NCBI RefSeq assembly: GCF_006861775.1
Contig: NZ_VDGG01000021.1
Location: 1 to 64,000 of the forward strand
Direction: 5' to 3'
From: Psychrobacillus soli
Lineage (GTDB): Bacteria; Bacillota; Bacilli; Bacillales_A; Planococcaceae
DNA: 64,000 bases
The notes under the pieces were generated by a model that worked only from the letters and a program-made list of their open reading frames with translations, did not search any database and was not told the origin of the DNA. Positions 25,892-34,707 of the stretch are shown in pieces; the first letter of the stretch is position 1; every line of letters begins with the position of its first letter. A program made the position numbers and the translations under genes.

Positions 25892-26923
25892 TTACAAATC
25901 ATCAAATCCATTGTCAATCGCATTCACTTTAACGTATTGGCGAGATTTTTGTTCAAAGAAATCTGTTTTCGTACCATCTATATTGTCCGCATATGCACGA
26001 ATCCATTTCATCGGATTTTCTACATATTCAGGGTAGATTTCATTAAGCCCGAGCAGACGCAGCATTTTATTTGCACGATATTTGATATAGCCTTCCATAT
26101 CATCTAAATCGATTCCTTCGATGTCCTTTAAAACATAATTAGACCATTCGATTTCGTGCTCGACCGATTCTTTGAATTGGTCGTAAACCCAGCCTATTAG
26201 TTCTTCGTTATTAAGCTCTGGATTTTCGGATAACGTAGCTCTAAACAATTCGGAGATAAAGCGACCATGCTCCAGTTCATCCCGGTTGATATAGCTAATC
26301 ATAGTAGATGTACCAACCATCTTATTGTAACGGGCTAAATTGTAGAAAAATGCGAAACCGGAATAGAAAAATAAGCCTTCTAATAATGTTGTATATGTTA
26401 ATGTTTTGACTATATTTTCAGTTGTAGGGTTTTCCACAAATTCATTATAGTATTTAACAATATTTTCATTTCTTTTCAACAAAATAGCGTCAGTTCTTCC
26501 AAACTCAAATGATTTATTTTGTTGGTCTAGTGATACAACGGATGATAAAACATATGAGTAACTTTCGTTATGAACCGCTTCTTGCTGTGCGATTACAGCC
26601 ATAATGGATTGAACGGAAGGATCCGTTGCATATAACGACAGTAATAATGCTGTTCTTGTTTGTGGCGCATCAAGCGTTGCAAGTAACCCGATAACCTTTA
26701 AATAAGCATCTTGCTCTGGCTTCGTTAAATTTTTGAACTGTTTTACATCACTCGACATATTCACTTCGTCTGCTTGCCAGTAATTTCCCAGTAATCGCTT
26801 ATATATTTTATACCAGTGTGGATAAGCGATATCATTCCAATTTAAAATACCACTTGATTTGCCGTTAAAAATTCCTGTCGATTTATTAGGATTTCTAGGG
26901 TCTAATGTTTTTGCTTTCTCCAT
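25892..26923 (-). CDS. nrdF: Class Ib ribonucleotide reductase small subunit NrdF
   Basis: A 343-residue ferritin-like protein that carries the dimanganese or diiron tyrosyl-radical cofactor. Metal ligands are visible in AQQEAVHNESY and RDELEHGRF. It ends with the C-terminal tail used to dock on NrdE. It overlaps nrdI by 29 nt and is the last gene of nrdEIF. Together they make deoxyribonucleotides aerobically. Confidence 0.95.
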   Translation of the reverse strand: MEKAKTLDPRNPNKSTGIFNGKSSGILNWNDIAYPHWYKIYKRLLGNYWQADEVNMSSDVKQFKNLTKPEQDAYLKVIGLLATLDAPQTRTALLLSLYATDPSVQSIMAVIAQQEAVHNESYSYVLSSVVSLDQQNKSFEFGRTDAILLKRNENIVKYYNEFVENPTTENIVKTLTYTTLLEGLFFYSGFAFFYNLARYNKMVGTSTMISYINRDELEHGRFISELFRATLSENPELNNEELIGWVYDQFKESVEHEIEWSNYVLKDIEGIDLDDMEGYIKYRANKMLRLLGLNEIYPEYVENPMKWIRAYADNIDGTKTDFFEQKSRQYVKVNAIDNGFDDL

Positions 26924-27338
26924 TTTCTAAAACTCCTTCTATCCATTTACTTACTATTTTCTCCTGGCTTCCCCTTGGGGATTGCTCTATCTTTAAGCCG
27001 TCGTAGTTACAGTTATAGAACTTCACTAATCTATCCACAGCTCCACAAAATAAGTCATCTCCGCCAAATTGGGTATCCCCAGAACCAAATACATATACAT
27101 TTTCCGGTTTATAGCCAACTTCCCGAGCGAAGTCTTTCATTTCATCCGGTGTGCTTCCTCTATCCCATGTAAACGTTCCAAAAAACAACTTGTCATATGT
27201 GGATAGGTCCGGCACTGCGCCGAATCCTATCATATACATATCCACAACATATCCACTTGTTTCGAGATGATCCTTTATTAATTCAGCTATTTCTTCTGTG
27301 TTACCGCTATAGCTTAAGTAACAAATGATTGCTTTCAT
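26895..27338 (-). CDS. nrdI: Flavodoxin-like NrdI
   Basis: A 147-residue flavoprotein that activates the manganese cofactor of NrdF. The FMN phosphate loop reads SYSGNTEE near the start, and FGTFTWDRGSTP and FGSGDTQFGG form the flavin loops. I chose ATG 27338, which overlaps the nrdE stop as TAATG; four upstream residues in the longer frame are inside nrdE. No nrdH glutaredoxin gene is present here. Confidence 0.93.
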   Translation of the reverse strand: MKAIICYLSYSGNTEEIAELIKDHLETSGYVVDMYMIGFGAVPDLSTYDKLFFGTFTWDRGSTPDEMKDFAREVGYKPENVYVFGSGDTQFGGDDLFCGAVDRLVKFYNCNYDGLKIEQSPRGSQEKIVSKWIEGVLENGESKNIRP

Positions 27339-29563
27339 TAGCTTGAGCAAGAGTCACAATCTACTAATTCAACGGAAGTAGAACGAACGTAATAAGTCGT
27401 TTTCAGCCCGCTGTTCCAAGCTTCTAAGTGTAAGTCTAGTAATTCTTTTGCTTTAATGGTGTTTTGCACGTATAAGTTTAGCGAAACACCTTGGTCGATA
27501 TGACGTTGGCGTGCCGCATTTTGTTTTAATGTCCAATGTTGATCGATGAAATAAGCTGATTTATAAAACCATGTTGTCTCTGAATTCAAATCTGGCACTG
27601 TTACTGGAATTTTATAATCCTTCTTCTCTTCGGAATAGAATTTTTGGAAAATCGGATCAATGCTCGCCGTACTTCCAGCTAGAATAGATGTTGATGAGTT
27701 CGGTGCAACTGCCATTAAATAGCCGTTTCGAATACCATTTGTAGCTACTTCATGGCGCAGTTCATTCCACTGATCGCTCTCGTAGTTGCGATTTTCAAAG
27801 TAAGCTCCTGTTTGCCAATCCGACCCTTCAAATAAAGGATATGCCCCTTTTTCTTTCGCAAGCTCATTAGATGCTTGAATCGTTAAGAAAGCGACTTTTT
27901 CGTATAACTTATCTGCGAACTCTACTGCTTCGTTTGATTCCCAGCGAATGCTATTTAAAGCAAGTAAATGATGCCATCCAAAAGTACCTAAACCGATTCC
28001 ACGATATCTTGCATTCGTGCGCTGCGCTTGCGGAACTGGAATCATATTCAAGTCAATTACATTATCAAGCATGCGCACTTGTATTTTGATAAGACGTTCC
28101 AAAACATCTGCTGGAACTGCTCGTCCAAGATTAATAGAAGATAAGTTACAAACAACGAAATCTCCAGGTTTACGACGAGTTACAATAATATCGTCTTCTA
28201 ATTGAATCGATTCGAAAGAAGTAGCGCTTTGGTTTTGGAAAATTTCCGTACATAGATTACTGCTGTACACCATACCTGCATGCTTATTTGGATTGCTTCG
28301 ATTTACTTCATCGCGATAAAACATAAAAGGTACACCCGTTTCGAGTTGAGAGCGCATAATACGTTTCATCAAATCGATTGCCGGCACTGTTTCACGAGAT
28401 AAACGACTGTCGTTCACACATTCCTCGTACTTTTCGCGGAATGACCCGTCGCCACGTTTTTCATCGTAAAAGTCTTCTAATGAATAACCTTTTAACTGGC
28501 GAACTTCATGTGGGTCAAATAAATGCCATTCTTCACGTGCATCTACCTTTTCCATGAATAAATCTGGTAGGCATACCCCTGTGAAAATATCATGTGCGCG
28601 AAGACGATCATCTCCATTATTTAATCGCAAATCTAAAAATGTGAAAATATCTTTATGCCAAACATCCAAGTAGACAGCAATTGCCCCTTGACGTTGACCA
28701 AGCTGGTCGACACTTACTGCCGTATTATTTAATTGTTTGATCCATGGCAATACCCCGCTTGATGCTCCGACAAATCCACGAATCGACGAACCTCTACTTC
28801 TTACTTTCCCCATATATACGCCGATTCCACCGCCAAATTTTGAAAGGGTCGCAACGTCTGTATTGCTATCATAAATTCCTTGTAAACTATCATCGACTGT
28901 ATCAATGAAACAACTTGAAAGCTGCCCATGAGGTTTCCCTGCATTCGATAAGGTTGGAGTTGCAACAGTCATATATAAGCTGCTCATTGCCCAGTAAGAC
29001 TCTTTTACTTTGGCAAGACGATTTTCTTTTTCGTCTTTCATTAGCGTCATAGCAATCATCATCCAGCGTTCTTGTGGAAGCTCGACAGTTGACTTATCAA
29101 AGTCTTTTGCAACATATCGATCTAGCAATGTTTTCAATGCGATATAGGTGAATAAATAATCACGCTCTGGCACGATTATTTCCGCTAGCTGTTGTAATTC
29201 CTCATCTGAGTACGCTTCAGCAATGCGCTTGTCGTAAAGTCCTTTGGAAATGAGTTTTTGCACATTGCTTGCAAATTTTCTATATACTGCGTCGGGAGTT
29301 GTCCCTCTATTCATCGCTATTTCTTCATACACATCTGCTAAATGGATACGAGCTGCGACAAACGTCCAATACGTTTCTTGTTCGTCTAAATAGCTTAGTG
29401 CTTCTAGCGACATCGACTTGGACCATTCCGAAATTGTCCCTTCTGGAAATTTCATTGTCCATCTTTCGTGTGCTTTTATAAGTGGTGCTATTTTTTCTTC
29501 TCCAAATTCTTGGATTAGTTTATGTAATACCTCTTGTTTTTCTGTGTTTGAAATAGTTGTCAT
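27338..29563 (-). CDS. nrdE: Class Ib ribonucleotide reductase large subunit NrdE
   Basis: A 741-residue catalytic subunit, slightly longer than the usual 700-720. Active-site features include PTLSNAGKPHGQLSSCF, FGGGIGVY, the NLCTEIFQN loop, VCNLSSINL and MAVAPNSSTSIL. The C-terminal redox pair is CDSC, five residues from the end. It lacks an ATP-cone at the N terminus, as expected for class Ib. Its leader carries a cobalamin riboswitch, a terminator and two NrdR boxes, so expression should fall when B12 is available. Confidence 0.95.
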   Translation of the reverse strand: MTTISNTEKQEVLHKLIQEFGEEKIAPLIKAHERWTMKFPEGTISEWSKSMSLEALSYLDEQETYWTFVAARIHLADVYEEIAMNRGTTPDAVYRKFASNVQKLISKGLYDKRIAEAYSDEELQQLAEIIVPERDYLFTYIALKTLLDRYVAKDFDKSTVELPQERWMMIAMTLMKDEKENRLAKVKESYWAMSSLYMTVATPTLSNAGKPHGQLSSCFIDTVDDSLQGIYDSNTDVATLSKFGGGIGVYMGKVRSRGSSIRGFVGASSGVLPWIKQLNNTAVSVDQLGQRQGAIAVYLDVWHKDIFTFLDLRLNNGDDRLRAHDIFTGVCLPDLFMEKVDAREEWHLFDPHEVRQLKGYSLEDFYDEKRGDGSFREKYEECVNDSRLSRETVPAIDLMKRIMRSQLETGVPFMFYRDEVNRSNPNKHAGMVYSSNLCTEIFQNQSATSFESIQLEDDIIVTRRKPGDFVVCNLSSINLGRAVPADVLERLIKIQVRMLDNVIDLNMIPVPQAQRTNARYRGIGLGTFGWHHLLALNSIRWESNEAVEFADKLYEKVAFLTIQASNELAKEKGAYPLFEGSDWQTGAYFENRNYESDQWNELRHEVATNGIRNGYLMAVAPNSSTSILAGSTASIDPIFQKFYSEEKKDYKIPVTVPDLNSETTWFYKSAYFIDQHWTLKQNAARQRHIDQGVSLNLYVQNTIKAKELLDLHLEAWNSGLKTTYYVRSTSVELVDCDSCSS

Positions 29564-29625
29564 GTAAATTCCTCCCTATTTATTGGGTTAGTGGGTTGGT
29601 ATGAGGAGTGTGCACTTTTGTGGAT

Positions 29626-29666
29626 ATAAAAAGCGATGTCTCAAACCTCTTCGGCTGAGCCAACGC
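29626..29666 (-). terminator. Riboswitch-controlled terminator in the nrdE leader
   Basis: On the minus strand GCGTTGGCTCAGCC pairs imperfectly with GGTTTGAGACATCGC and is followed by five T. It stands between the cobalamin riboswitch and nrdE, the position of an expression platform. The pairing is read by eye and includes mismatches. Confidence 0.6.
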
Positions 29667-29776
29667 TCAAAATGTAAAGTAGGAAACAACAGGACAATTA
29701 AATCGGAAAGATTAAGAGAGTGTCCTTCGCTTCCACCTCTCAACCCCCGAAGAAAGTGTTGCTTTGTACGATAAAA

Positions 29777-29906
29777 AGGCAGGTCTACTGGCTCATGCTT
29801 CATCCTCCTGCTGTCCTTCCCACGATTGCTCGCAGTGGTTATTTCAACAGTCGTCCACATTTACAGTTGCGGGGACAGCTTCGGTATTTTACCGAATTCC
29901 CTTTTA
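29777..29906 (-). ncRNA. Cobalamin (B12) riboswitch upstream of nrdE
   Basis: On the minus strand the conserved cobalamin core is clear: GGGAA, CGGTAAAATACCG, CTGTCCCCGCAACTGTAA, GGGAAGG and the terminal ATGAGCCAGTAGACCTGCC. It points towards nrdE, and no other gene follows it. B12 riboswitches usually repress when cobalamin binds. Control of a B12-independent reductase implies that a B12-dependent class II enzyme exists elsewhere. Confidence 0.92.
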
Positions 29907-29935
29907 ATCCATAAAGGTACCTAATTATCGCTCAC

Positions 29936-29983
29936 ATACTACATATAGTGTTTCATTTCTTTATATAGCCTAACATATTGTGT
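29936..29983 (-). promoter_or_regulatory. Pair of NrdR boxes in the nrdE promoter
   Basis: On the minus strand ACACTATATGTAGTAT (29951-29936) and ACACAATATGTTAGGC (29983-29968) match the NrdR consensus and lie 32 bp centre to centre, the usual three-turn spacing with a 16-bp linker. A TATATAAAG stretch between them may be the -10. The NrdR repressor would act here. Confidence 0.82.
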
Positions 29984-30050
29984 TTAGGCTTGTACAGTGG
30001 AAAGAATCAATTGCATCAAAAGAATCATTTTAACAGTTATTTGATCAAAT

Positions 30051-30085
30051 AAAAAGATGGACATCTACAAATGTCCACCTCTTTT
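30051..30085 (-). terminator. Terminator after uppP
   Basis: GTGGACAT and ATGTCCAT form the stem and TCTTTTTATTT follows on the minus strand, 3 nt beyond the uppP stop. Confidence 0.8.
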
Positions 30086-30087
30086 CA

Positions 30088-30915
30088 TTACATAAAAACG
30101 ATAATTGCTAACACTGCCGCTAACACTAAACGATAAATAGCAAACGGCATTAGTTTAATACGTGAAATAAGCTTTAAGAAAAATTTGATCGAAATTAGAG
30201 CGAATACAAATGCACTTATAAAACCTACTACATAAAATCCCATATCATCCATACTAATATGTTCCCAGTTTTTCAGTACGGACACTAAGCTTGCTCCAGC
30301 CATAATTGGCACAGCCATGATGAATGTAAAATCTGCTGCTGTTTTATGACTCATTCCAAACAAAACACCACCAGAAATCGTTGCACCTGAACGGGAGAAA
30401 CCTGGCCATAATGATAGACATTGAACCAATCCTACTTTAAATGCTTGTGCATATGTAATTTGGTCCAGACTAACGATTTTCGGCTTTTTGGGTCCGAGCT
30501 TATCTGCAATTATCATTAATATAGATCCTGCTACAAGACTAAATATAACTGTTTTTACACCAAATAAATTATCGTCGATAAAATCTTTAAGCGCGAATCC
30601 TAAAATAACTGCAGGAAGCATCCCAACAATTACATGCAACAAATTAAACTGTTTACTCGATTGTTCACTATCTATTTTATACAATCCTACTAGACTAAAT
30701 AAACGTTTCCACATAACAACGACTACAGCTAAAATCGACCCCAATTGTACGACAATCTTAAACGTATTTGCAGAATACATTCCTAAAAAGCTCTCTGTTT
30801 TCAGCCACATATCATCCACAATAATCATATGACCAGTGGAAGAAACAGGTGCAAACTCCGTCATACCTTCAACAAACCCTAATATTAATGCTCTTAATAA
30901 TTCTAGAAATTCCAT
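30088..30915 (-). CDS. uppP: Undecaprenyl-diphosphatase UppP (BacA)
   Basis: A 275-residue integral membrane enzyme that dephosphorylates undecaprenyl pyrophosphate to recycle the cell-wall lipid carrier. It also gives bacitracin tolerance. The motif EGMTEFAPVSSTGH (E16, E20, H29) and PGFSRSGATISGG around residue 170 are intact. AAGGAGATCTT precedes the ATG. It follows dedA by 9 nt, and the lia envelope-stress operon lies nearby on the other strand. Confidence 0.95.
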   Translation of the reverse strand: MEFLELLRALILGFVEGMTEFAPVSSTGHMIIVDDMWLKTESFLGMYSANTFKIVVQLGSILAVVVVMWKRLFSLVGLYKIDSEQSSKQFNLLHVIVGMLPAVILGFALKDFIDDNLFGVKTVIFSLVAGSILMIIADKLGPKKPKIVSLDQITYAQAFKVGLVQCLSLWPGFSRSGATISGGVLFGMSHKTAADFTFIMAVPIMAGASLVSVLKNWEHISMDDMGFYVVGFISAFVFALISIKFFLKLISRIKLMPFAIYRLVLAAVLAIIVFM

Positions 30916-30924
30916 AAGATCTCC

Positions 30925-31527
30925 TTAGTCACGTTTTTTAAAATACCAAACAAGAAATGCGATACCTACAATTGCTAAAATAGCATACACAATATTGGAG
31001 TAAATATCCATATACCCTACAATTTCATCCCAATTCTCACCGACTGCTGCTCCAACTGAAACTAAAACCGTATTCCAAATAAGTGTTCCAAGCGTGGTGA
31101 ACAATAAAAACAAGCTAAACTTCATATTCGACATACCAGCTGGAATGGATATTAGACTTCTAACAAGCGGAACTAGTCTCCCGAAAAATACCGCCCACAC
31201 TCCATACTTGTCGAACCAAGCGTCTGCTTTATGAATATCTTTAATCGTCAGTCGTAAAAACTTCCCATACTTCTGCACTATTTTCTCTAAACGCTCTACA
31301 TCTAACAGTGTACCGATCCAATATAAAATAGCTGCTCCACTAACCGAACCAGCAGTCGACGCAACAATTATACCAAACTTGGTCATCAATGTTGTTGTCG
31401 TCATAAATCCTCCGAGTGTTAAAATTACTTCTGAAGGAATTGGTGGGAAAATATTTTCTACTAATATTAATAAAAATACACCCAGGTATCCAAACTGGTT
31501 CATCCAGTCTGCAATCCATGCTTCCAT
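30925..31527 (-). CDS. DedA-family membrane protein
   Basis: A 200-residue DedA/SNARE-associated protein. Conserved features are ENIFPPIPSEVIL, the GRLVPLVRSLISIPAGMSNM block and the last-third GTLIWNTVLVSVG. Members are lipid-carrier or phosphatidylethanolamine translocases, and some return undecaprenyl phosphate to the inner leaflet (UptA type). Location next to uppP makes a role in undecaprenyl phosphate recycling attractive, but this is inferred. It is translationally coupled (TAATG) to the metallophosphoesterase. Confidence 0.87.
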   Translation of the reverse strand: MEAWIADWMNQFGYLGVFLLILVENIFPPIPSEVILTLGGFMTTTTLMTKFGIIVASTAGSVSGAAILYWIGTLLDVERLEKIVQKYGKFLRLTIKDIHKADAWFDKYGVWAVFFGRLVPLVRSLISIPAGMSNMKFSLFLLFTTLGTLIWNTVLVSVGAAVGENWDEIVGYMDIYSNIVYAILAIVGIAFLVWYFKKRD

Positions 31528-32615
31528 TATACTCCCACGTCCTCTAACTTAATGTTTACTATCCAAAATTCTGATTGACTCCCTAAACGAATTGGTGGTC
31601 CCCAAAAACCAAAACCGGATGATACGATTGCATGCAAGCTTCCTTTTTGCTTATATCCATAATCGAGTTCAAATAATTTCCGTGTAAAAAGATGGTTTGG
31701 CCACATCTGTCCTCGATGTGTATGTCCAGATACATGAAAATCGACTCCTTCTTTTTCTGGAATGAATAAATTCGAAGGCGTATGATCCATCACAAACCAA
31801 GGAAGATTCTGTTTAAGTGGAACTAGCTCTGAAAGTTGCTTTCTTTCTTTATTCGTCAAGTCTTCCCTACCAGTTAAATAGAACGAATCCGCTACTAAAA
31901 TAGTTTCATCTAATAGCATTTGCACATTAGACGCATCCATCTCCTCTACTAGTAAGGGAATTTTCTTGCCATAGTACTCATGATTTCCAAGTACCCCGTA
32001 ATTACCATACGTAGAAGTAAGTTGTTTCATCACTTCGGACATCCCTTTTTTCACAAACCAAATCGGATCGTCATCCACTAAATCCCCTACTAATAATACG
32101 ACATCTGGTTGCTGTTCATTCGATTTTTTCACAAAACGTTGTAAATGCGCCTTATTGGATAATAAACCAAGATGGAAATCAGAAGCAACTACTACTTTTA
32201 ACTCTTCCAACTTCGAATCTTTTTTTGGCAATGTAATCGATAGCTCGCGAACGACTGGCGTGTAGGCATTGTACGAACCTACGACAATACTTATTATAAA
32301 TAGCAAAAGAACTATCGAACCAATAACTATTAGTTGTGACGGGAAAATCCACGTGCAAATAGTCGCTATTGGAAAAAGGATAATTCCATATTGCATAATA
32401 ATCATCCAGTAGGAGCCTACTATATGAAATAACCGTAATCGGTGGTCGATTCTTGCGATAAATAAGGCATATCCAATGAGTGTCCATACAATGGAGAAAA
32501 TCACCTTATTCACTGGTAAGAATACTTCCAACCATGTGAAAACACACCAACCAAAATAAAACACAATGGCAGTATAAACAACAATTGCTAGTACAATAGC
32601 GCCCACTCTCTTCAT
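31527..32615 (-). CDS. Membrane-anchored metallophosphoesterase
   Basis: A 362-residue protein with four N-terminal membrane helices (about residues 1-125) followed by a calcineurin-like phosphoesterase domain. Metal motifs are SDFHLG, GDLVDD, GNHEYY and the VSGHTHRGQ block. I chose ATG 32615, preceded by GGAGAG; the longer frame adds 44 residues without a ribosome site. Similar YkuE/YaeI-type proteins have been proposed to act on lipids or cell-wall intermediates. It heads the operon with dedA and uppP. Confidence 0.86.
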   Translation of the reverse strand: MKRVGAIVLAIVVYTAIVFYFGWCVFTWLEVFLPVNKVIFSIVWTLIGYALFIARIDHRLRLFHIVGSYWMIIMQYGIILFPIATICTWIFPSQLIVIGSIVLLLFIISIVVGSYNAYTPVVRELSITLPKKDSKLEELKVVVASDFHLGLLSNKAHLQRFVKKSNEQQPDVVLLVGDLVDDDPIWFVKKGMSEVMKQLTSTYGNYGVLGNHEYYGKKIPLLVEEMDASNVQMLLDETILVADSFYLTGREDLTNKERKQLSELVPLKQNLPWFVMDHTPSNLFIPEKEGVDFHVSGHTHRGQMWPNHLFTRKLFELDYGYKQKGSLHAIVSSGFGFWGPPIRLGSQSEFWIVNIKLEDVGV

Positions 32616-32679
32616 TTTTGCTCTCCATTTTATGTATTTTTCATTAGTATAACAGATTCCAACTTGCTTCTGCGTAAGC

Positions 32680-32795
32680 AAGTTAAGCCTCCGGCGGATG
32701 TCACAAATTTTGAAAGGAGTTAATTGTAATTCAAAATTTGGACTCAATCACTCCAAGGCGTGATTGATCTAACTACTACTAAGTCTCTAGACCGA
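32680..32795. repeat. Degenerate intergenic repeat, family C copy 1
   Basis: Contains AAGCCTCCGGCGGATGTCAC, whose reverse complement matches CATCCGTCGGAGGCTT in the copy at 56.5 kb. An AAATTTTGAA/TTCAAAATTT inverted repeat lies inside. It occupies the divergent region between the phosphoesterase and lia genes. A GTCTCTAGAC palindrome at 32783-32792 in the same region might be a LiaR site. Confidence 0.6.
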
Positions 32796-32877
32796 TACGA
32801 AAATCAATTCTAAGCCCGTTTGGAGAAGTTCGTGGAATTGGTAAGCTATAACTACAAACGAGAGGAGGAACACTCAC

Positions 32878-33231
32878 ATGAAAAAATTTGGTTTATTAGT
32901 ACTCGGTATTACTGCAGGAATCGTAGCTCTTGCTAACTTAGGTTCCCTATTAGGATTAGGTGTGTCAGCGTTAATCGTATTCGCAGGAATGCACTTCTAT
33001 TTAAAGAGTGAATCTACTTTTTTAAAAATCTTTTGGGCAAGCGTTGGTATTCTAGGATTAATCTCTGCGGTAGTGAACGTACCTGGTTTCTTCGGAATTT
33101 TAGCAATCGTAGGTGTCTGGTACGTAGTTAAAAAGTGGAATAACGAATCCGTAAGCTTTTCCAAACCAGTAGTAAAATCAGATGACCCATTTGTCAATTT
33201 CGAAAAACAATGGAACGAACTTTCAAAATAA
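32878..33231 (+). CDS. LiaI-like membrane protein
   Basis: A 117-residue protein with three or four hydrophobic segments in the first 85 residues and a polar tail ending FVNFEKQWNELSK. Position directly before a PspA/LiaH gene and upstream of liaFSR fits the membrane anchor LiaI. GAGAGGAGG precedes the ATG. Sequence conservation of LiaI proteins is low, so the name rests partly on context. The tail may recruit LiaH to the membrane under envelope stress. Confidence 0.75.
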   Translation: MKKFGLLVLGITAGIVALANLGSLLGLGVSALIVFAGMHFYLKSESTFLKIFWASVGILGLISAVVNVPGFFGILAIVGVWYVVKKWNNESVSFSKPVVKSDDPFVNFEKQWNELSK

Positions 33232-33244
33232 GGAGGAAACAAAC

Positions 33245-33883
33245 ATGACATCATTATGGAATCGATTCAAATATTCAGTAGAGGCAGATTTACACAAACT
33301 ATTCGATAAAAAAGAAGAAAAAAACCCAATCGCAATGCTAAACCAATACATTCGTGAAGCAGAAAAACAAACAGAGCAAACTGGTAAATGGTTAGAACGC
33401 CAAGGCCAATTAAAACAACAGCTTGAAAAAGAACTGGAAGAAACTACTCAAATGGTAGAAAAACGAAGCTCTCAAGTAGAGCTTGCAACTGCAAGCGGTG
33501 AAGAAGATTTAGTTGCTTTTGCACAAGCAGAAGTAGATGCTTATAGCGAAAGAACCGCTGTACTAAAAAATAGTATTTTACAAACGACAGAAGAACTTTT
33601 CGGTTTAGAACGTAAATACGAAGAGATGAAGCACAAGATTAAAGACATGAAAGTTCGCCAATTACAATTAATGGGCAAAGAAAATGTCACACGTGCACAT
33701 CACCAAATGGATCGCGTGCTACAACCGGAACAAAAAGAAAAAAACTTCGGCACTTTCCAAGAGATGGAACATTATATTGAACGCCTAGGACAAAAGATTG
33801 AAAAAGAACATGAAGTAACTTCAATGGAGCAACGTTTAGTAATGTTAGAAAAAAACGCACAAACTAAGCAGGAAATTGTGTAA
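33245..33883 (+). CDS. liaH: PspA/LiaH-family phage-shock protein
   Basis: A 212-residue, almost wholly alpha-helical coiled-coil protein of the PspA/IM30 family. The start chosen is ATG 33245 after AGGAGG; the longer frame overlaps liaI. Opening residues (SLWNRFKYSVEADLHKLFDKKEEKNP) are typical, though long stretches are given here only as family landmarks up to residue 20 or so. It oligomerises on the inner membrane face during cell-wall antibiotic stress. A hairpin terminator follows, so liaIH can be expressed apart from liaFSR. Confidence 0.9.
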   Translation: MTSLWNRFKYSVEADLHKLFDKKEEKNPIAMLNQYIREAEKQTEQTGKWLERQGQLKQQLEKELEETTQMVEKRSSQVELATASGEEDLVAFAQAEVDAYSERTAVLKNSILQTTEELFGLERKYEEMKHKIKDMKVRQLQLMGKENVTRAHHQMDRVLQPEQKEKNFGTFQEMEHYIERLGQKIEKEHEVTSMEQRLVMLEKNAQTKQEIV

Positions 33884-33900
33884 ACTATAGATAATGATTG

Positions 33901-33927
33901 GAGGAGAAGTAATCTTCTCCTTTCTCT
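33901..33927 (+). terminator. Terminator/attenuator between liaIH and liaFSR
   Basis: GGAGAAG and CTTCTCC form a stem with a TAAT loop, followed by TTTCTCT. It likely reduces read-through from the strongly induced liaIH unit. Confidence 0.65.
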
Positions 33928-34005
33928 ATATCATAACGAACAATAAGCTATGTACTTAACGTCTTAAGTCTGTATCTTACTGTTTGTAAAAAGGGGGGAA
34001 ACGTT

Positions 34006-34707
34006 ATGAAGGAAAACCAAACGAACAAGCTTGCCTTTATTCTCATCTGTTTTGTTTTTCTTATGTTCATTGAGGCTACAGTTTTTGGAAACGGTAGTAT
34101 TGTATTAGCCCTTCTTGGCATTGGAATGATCTACTTTAGCCTTCGTAAACAACGTCGTTTTTTATTTTGGTCTGGGGTTATCTTTCTGCTTATTGCTGTT
34201 TTTTCTATGTGGAGTTTACGACTTTTATTGATGGCTATTATGTTGTACATCCTTTATAAACTATGGAAAAATGAACCGATTCGTAACGTAGTGCGCCCAT
34301 TTGGGAATGTATATGAAGAAACGCCAAATAGTATCATTCAGAATAAGTTATTTTCCGCTCAGACGACTCCTTTTCAAGCATATGAATGGCAGGATGTTCA
34401 TGTACAAGGTTTTTACGGGGAGCATGTGATTGATGTAACGGAAACAGTTTTACCGAAAGGCACTTCTTTTATTTCTATTCGCCAAACGCTCGGAAAAGTG
34501 GTCATTTATGTGCCGTATGAAATTCCTGTGCGACTCCATTATGCAACCATTATTGGAGAGGCGAATATTTTCGGACGTGGCGCTCAGCGCTTATGGAACC
34601 AATCAATCGTATTAAAGGATGGTTATTTGGATGGTGTGACATATGCTGCAGAGTTAGTGATCACTGTATCTACTTGGATTGGGGATATCGAGGTGATTCG
34701 CAAATGA
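34006..34707 (+). CDS. liaF: LiaF-type inhibitor of the LiaRS system
   Basis: A 233-residue protein with three or four N-terminal membrane helices (about 1-90) and a C-terminal beta-rich DUF2154 domain carrying DVTETVLPKGTSFISI and the TIIGEANIFG repeat. LiaF keeps LiaS in the phosphatase state without stress. Its stop overlaps the liaS start (ATGA), so production is coupled. GGGGGG-type ribosome site precedes the ATG. Confidence 0.9.
   Translation: MKENQTNKLAFILICFVFLMFIEATVFGNGSIVLALLGIGMIYFSLRKQRRFLFWSGVIFLLIAVFSMWSLRLLLMAIMLYILYKLWKNEPIRNVVRPFGNVYEETPNSIIQNKLFSAQTTPFQAYEWQDVHVQGFYGEHVIDVTETVLPKGTSFISIRQTLGKVVIYVPYEIPVRLHYATIIGEANIFGRGAQRLWNQSIVLKDGYLDGVTYAAELVITVSTWIGDIEVIRK

Noticed and set aside
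29588-29914. Two open frames in the nrdE leader
   Set aside because: They overlap the cobalamin riboswitch and its terminator on either strand and have no family-like content.
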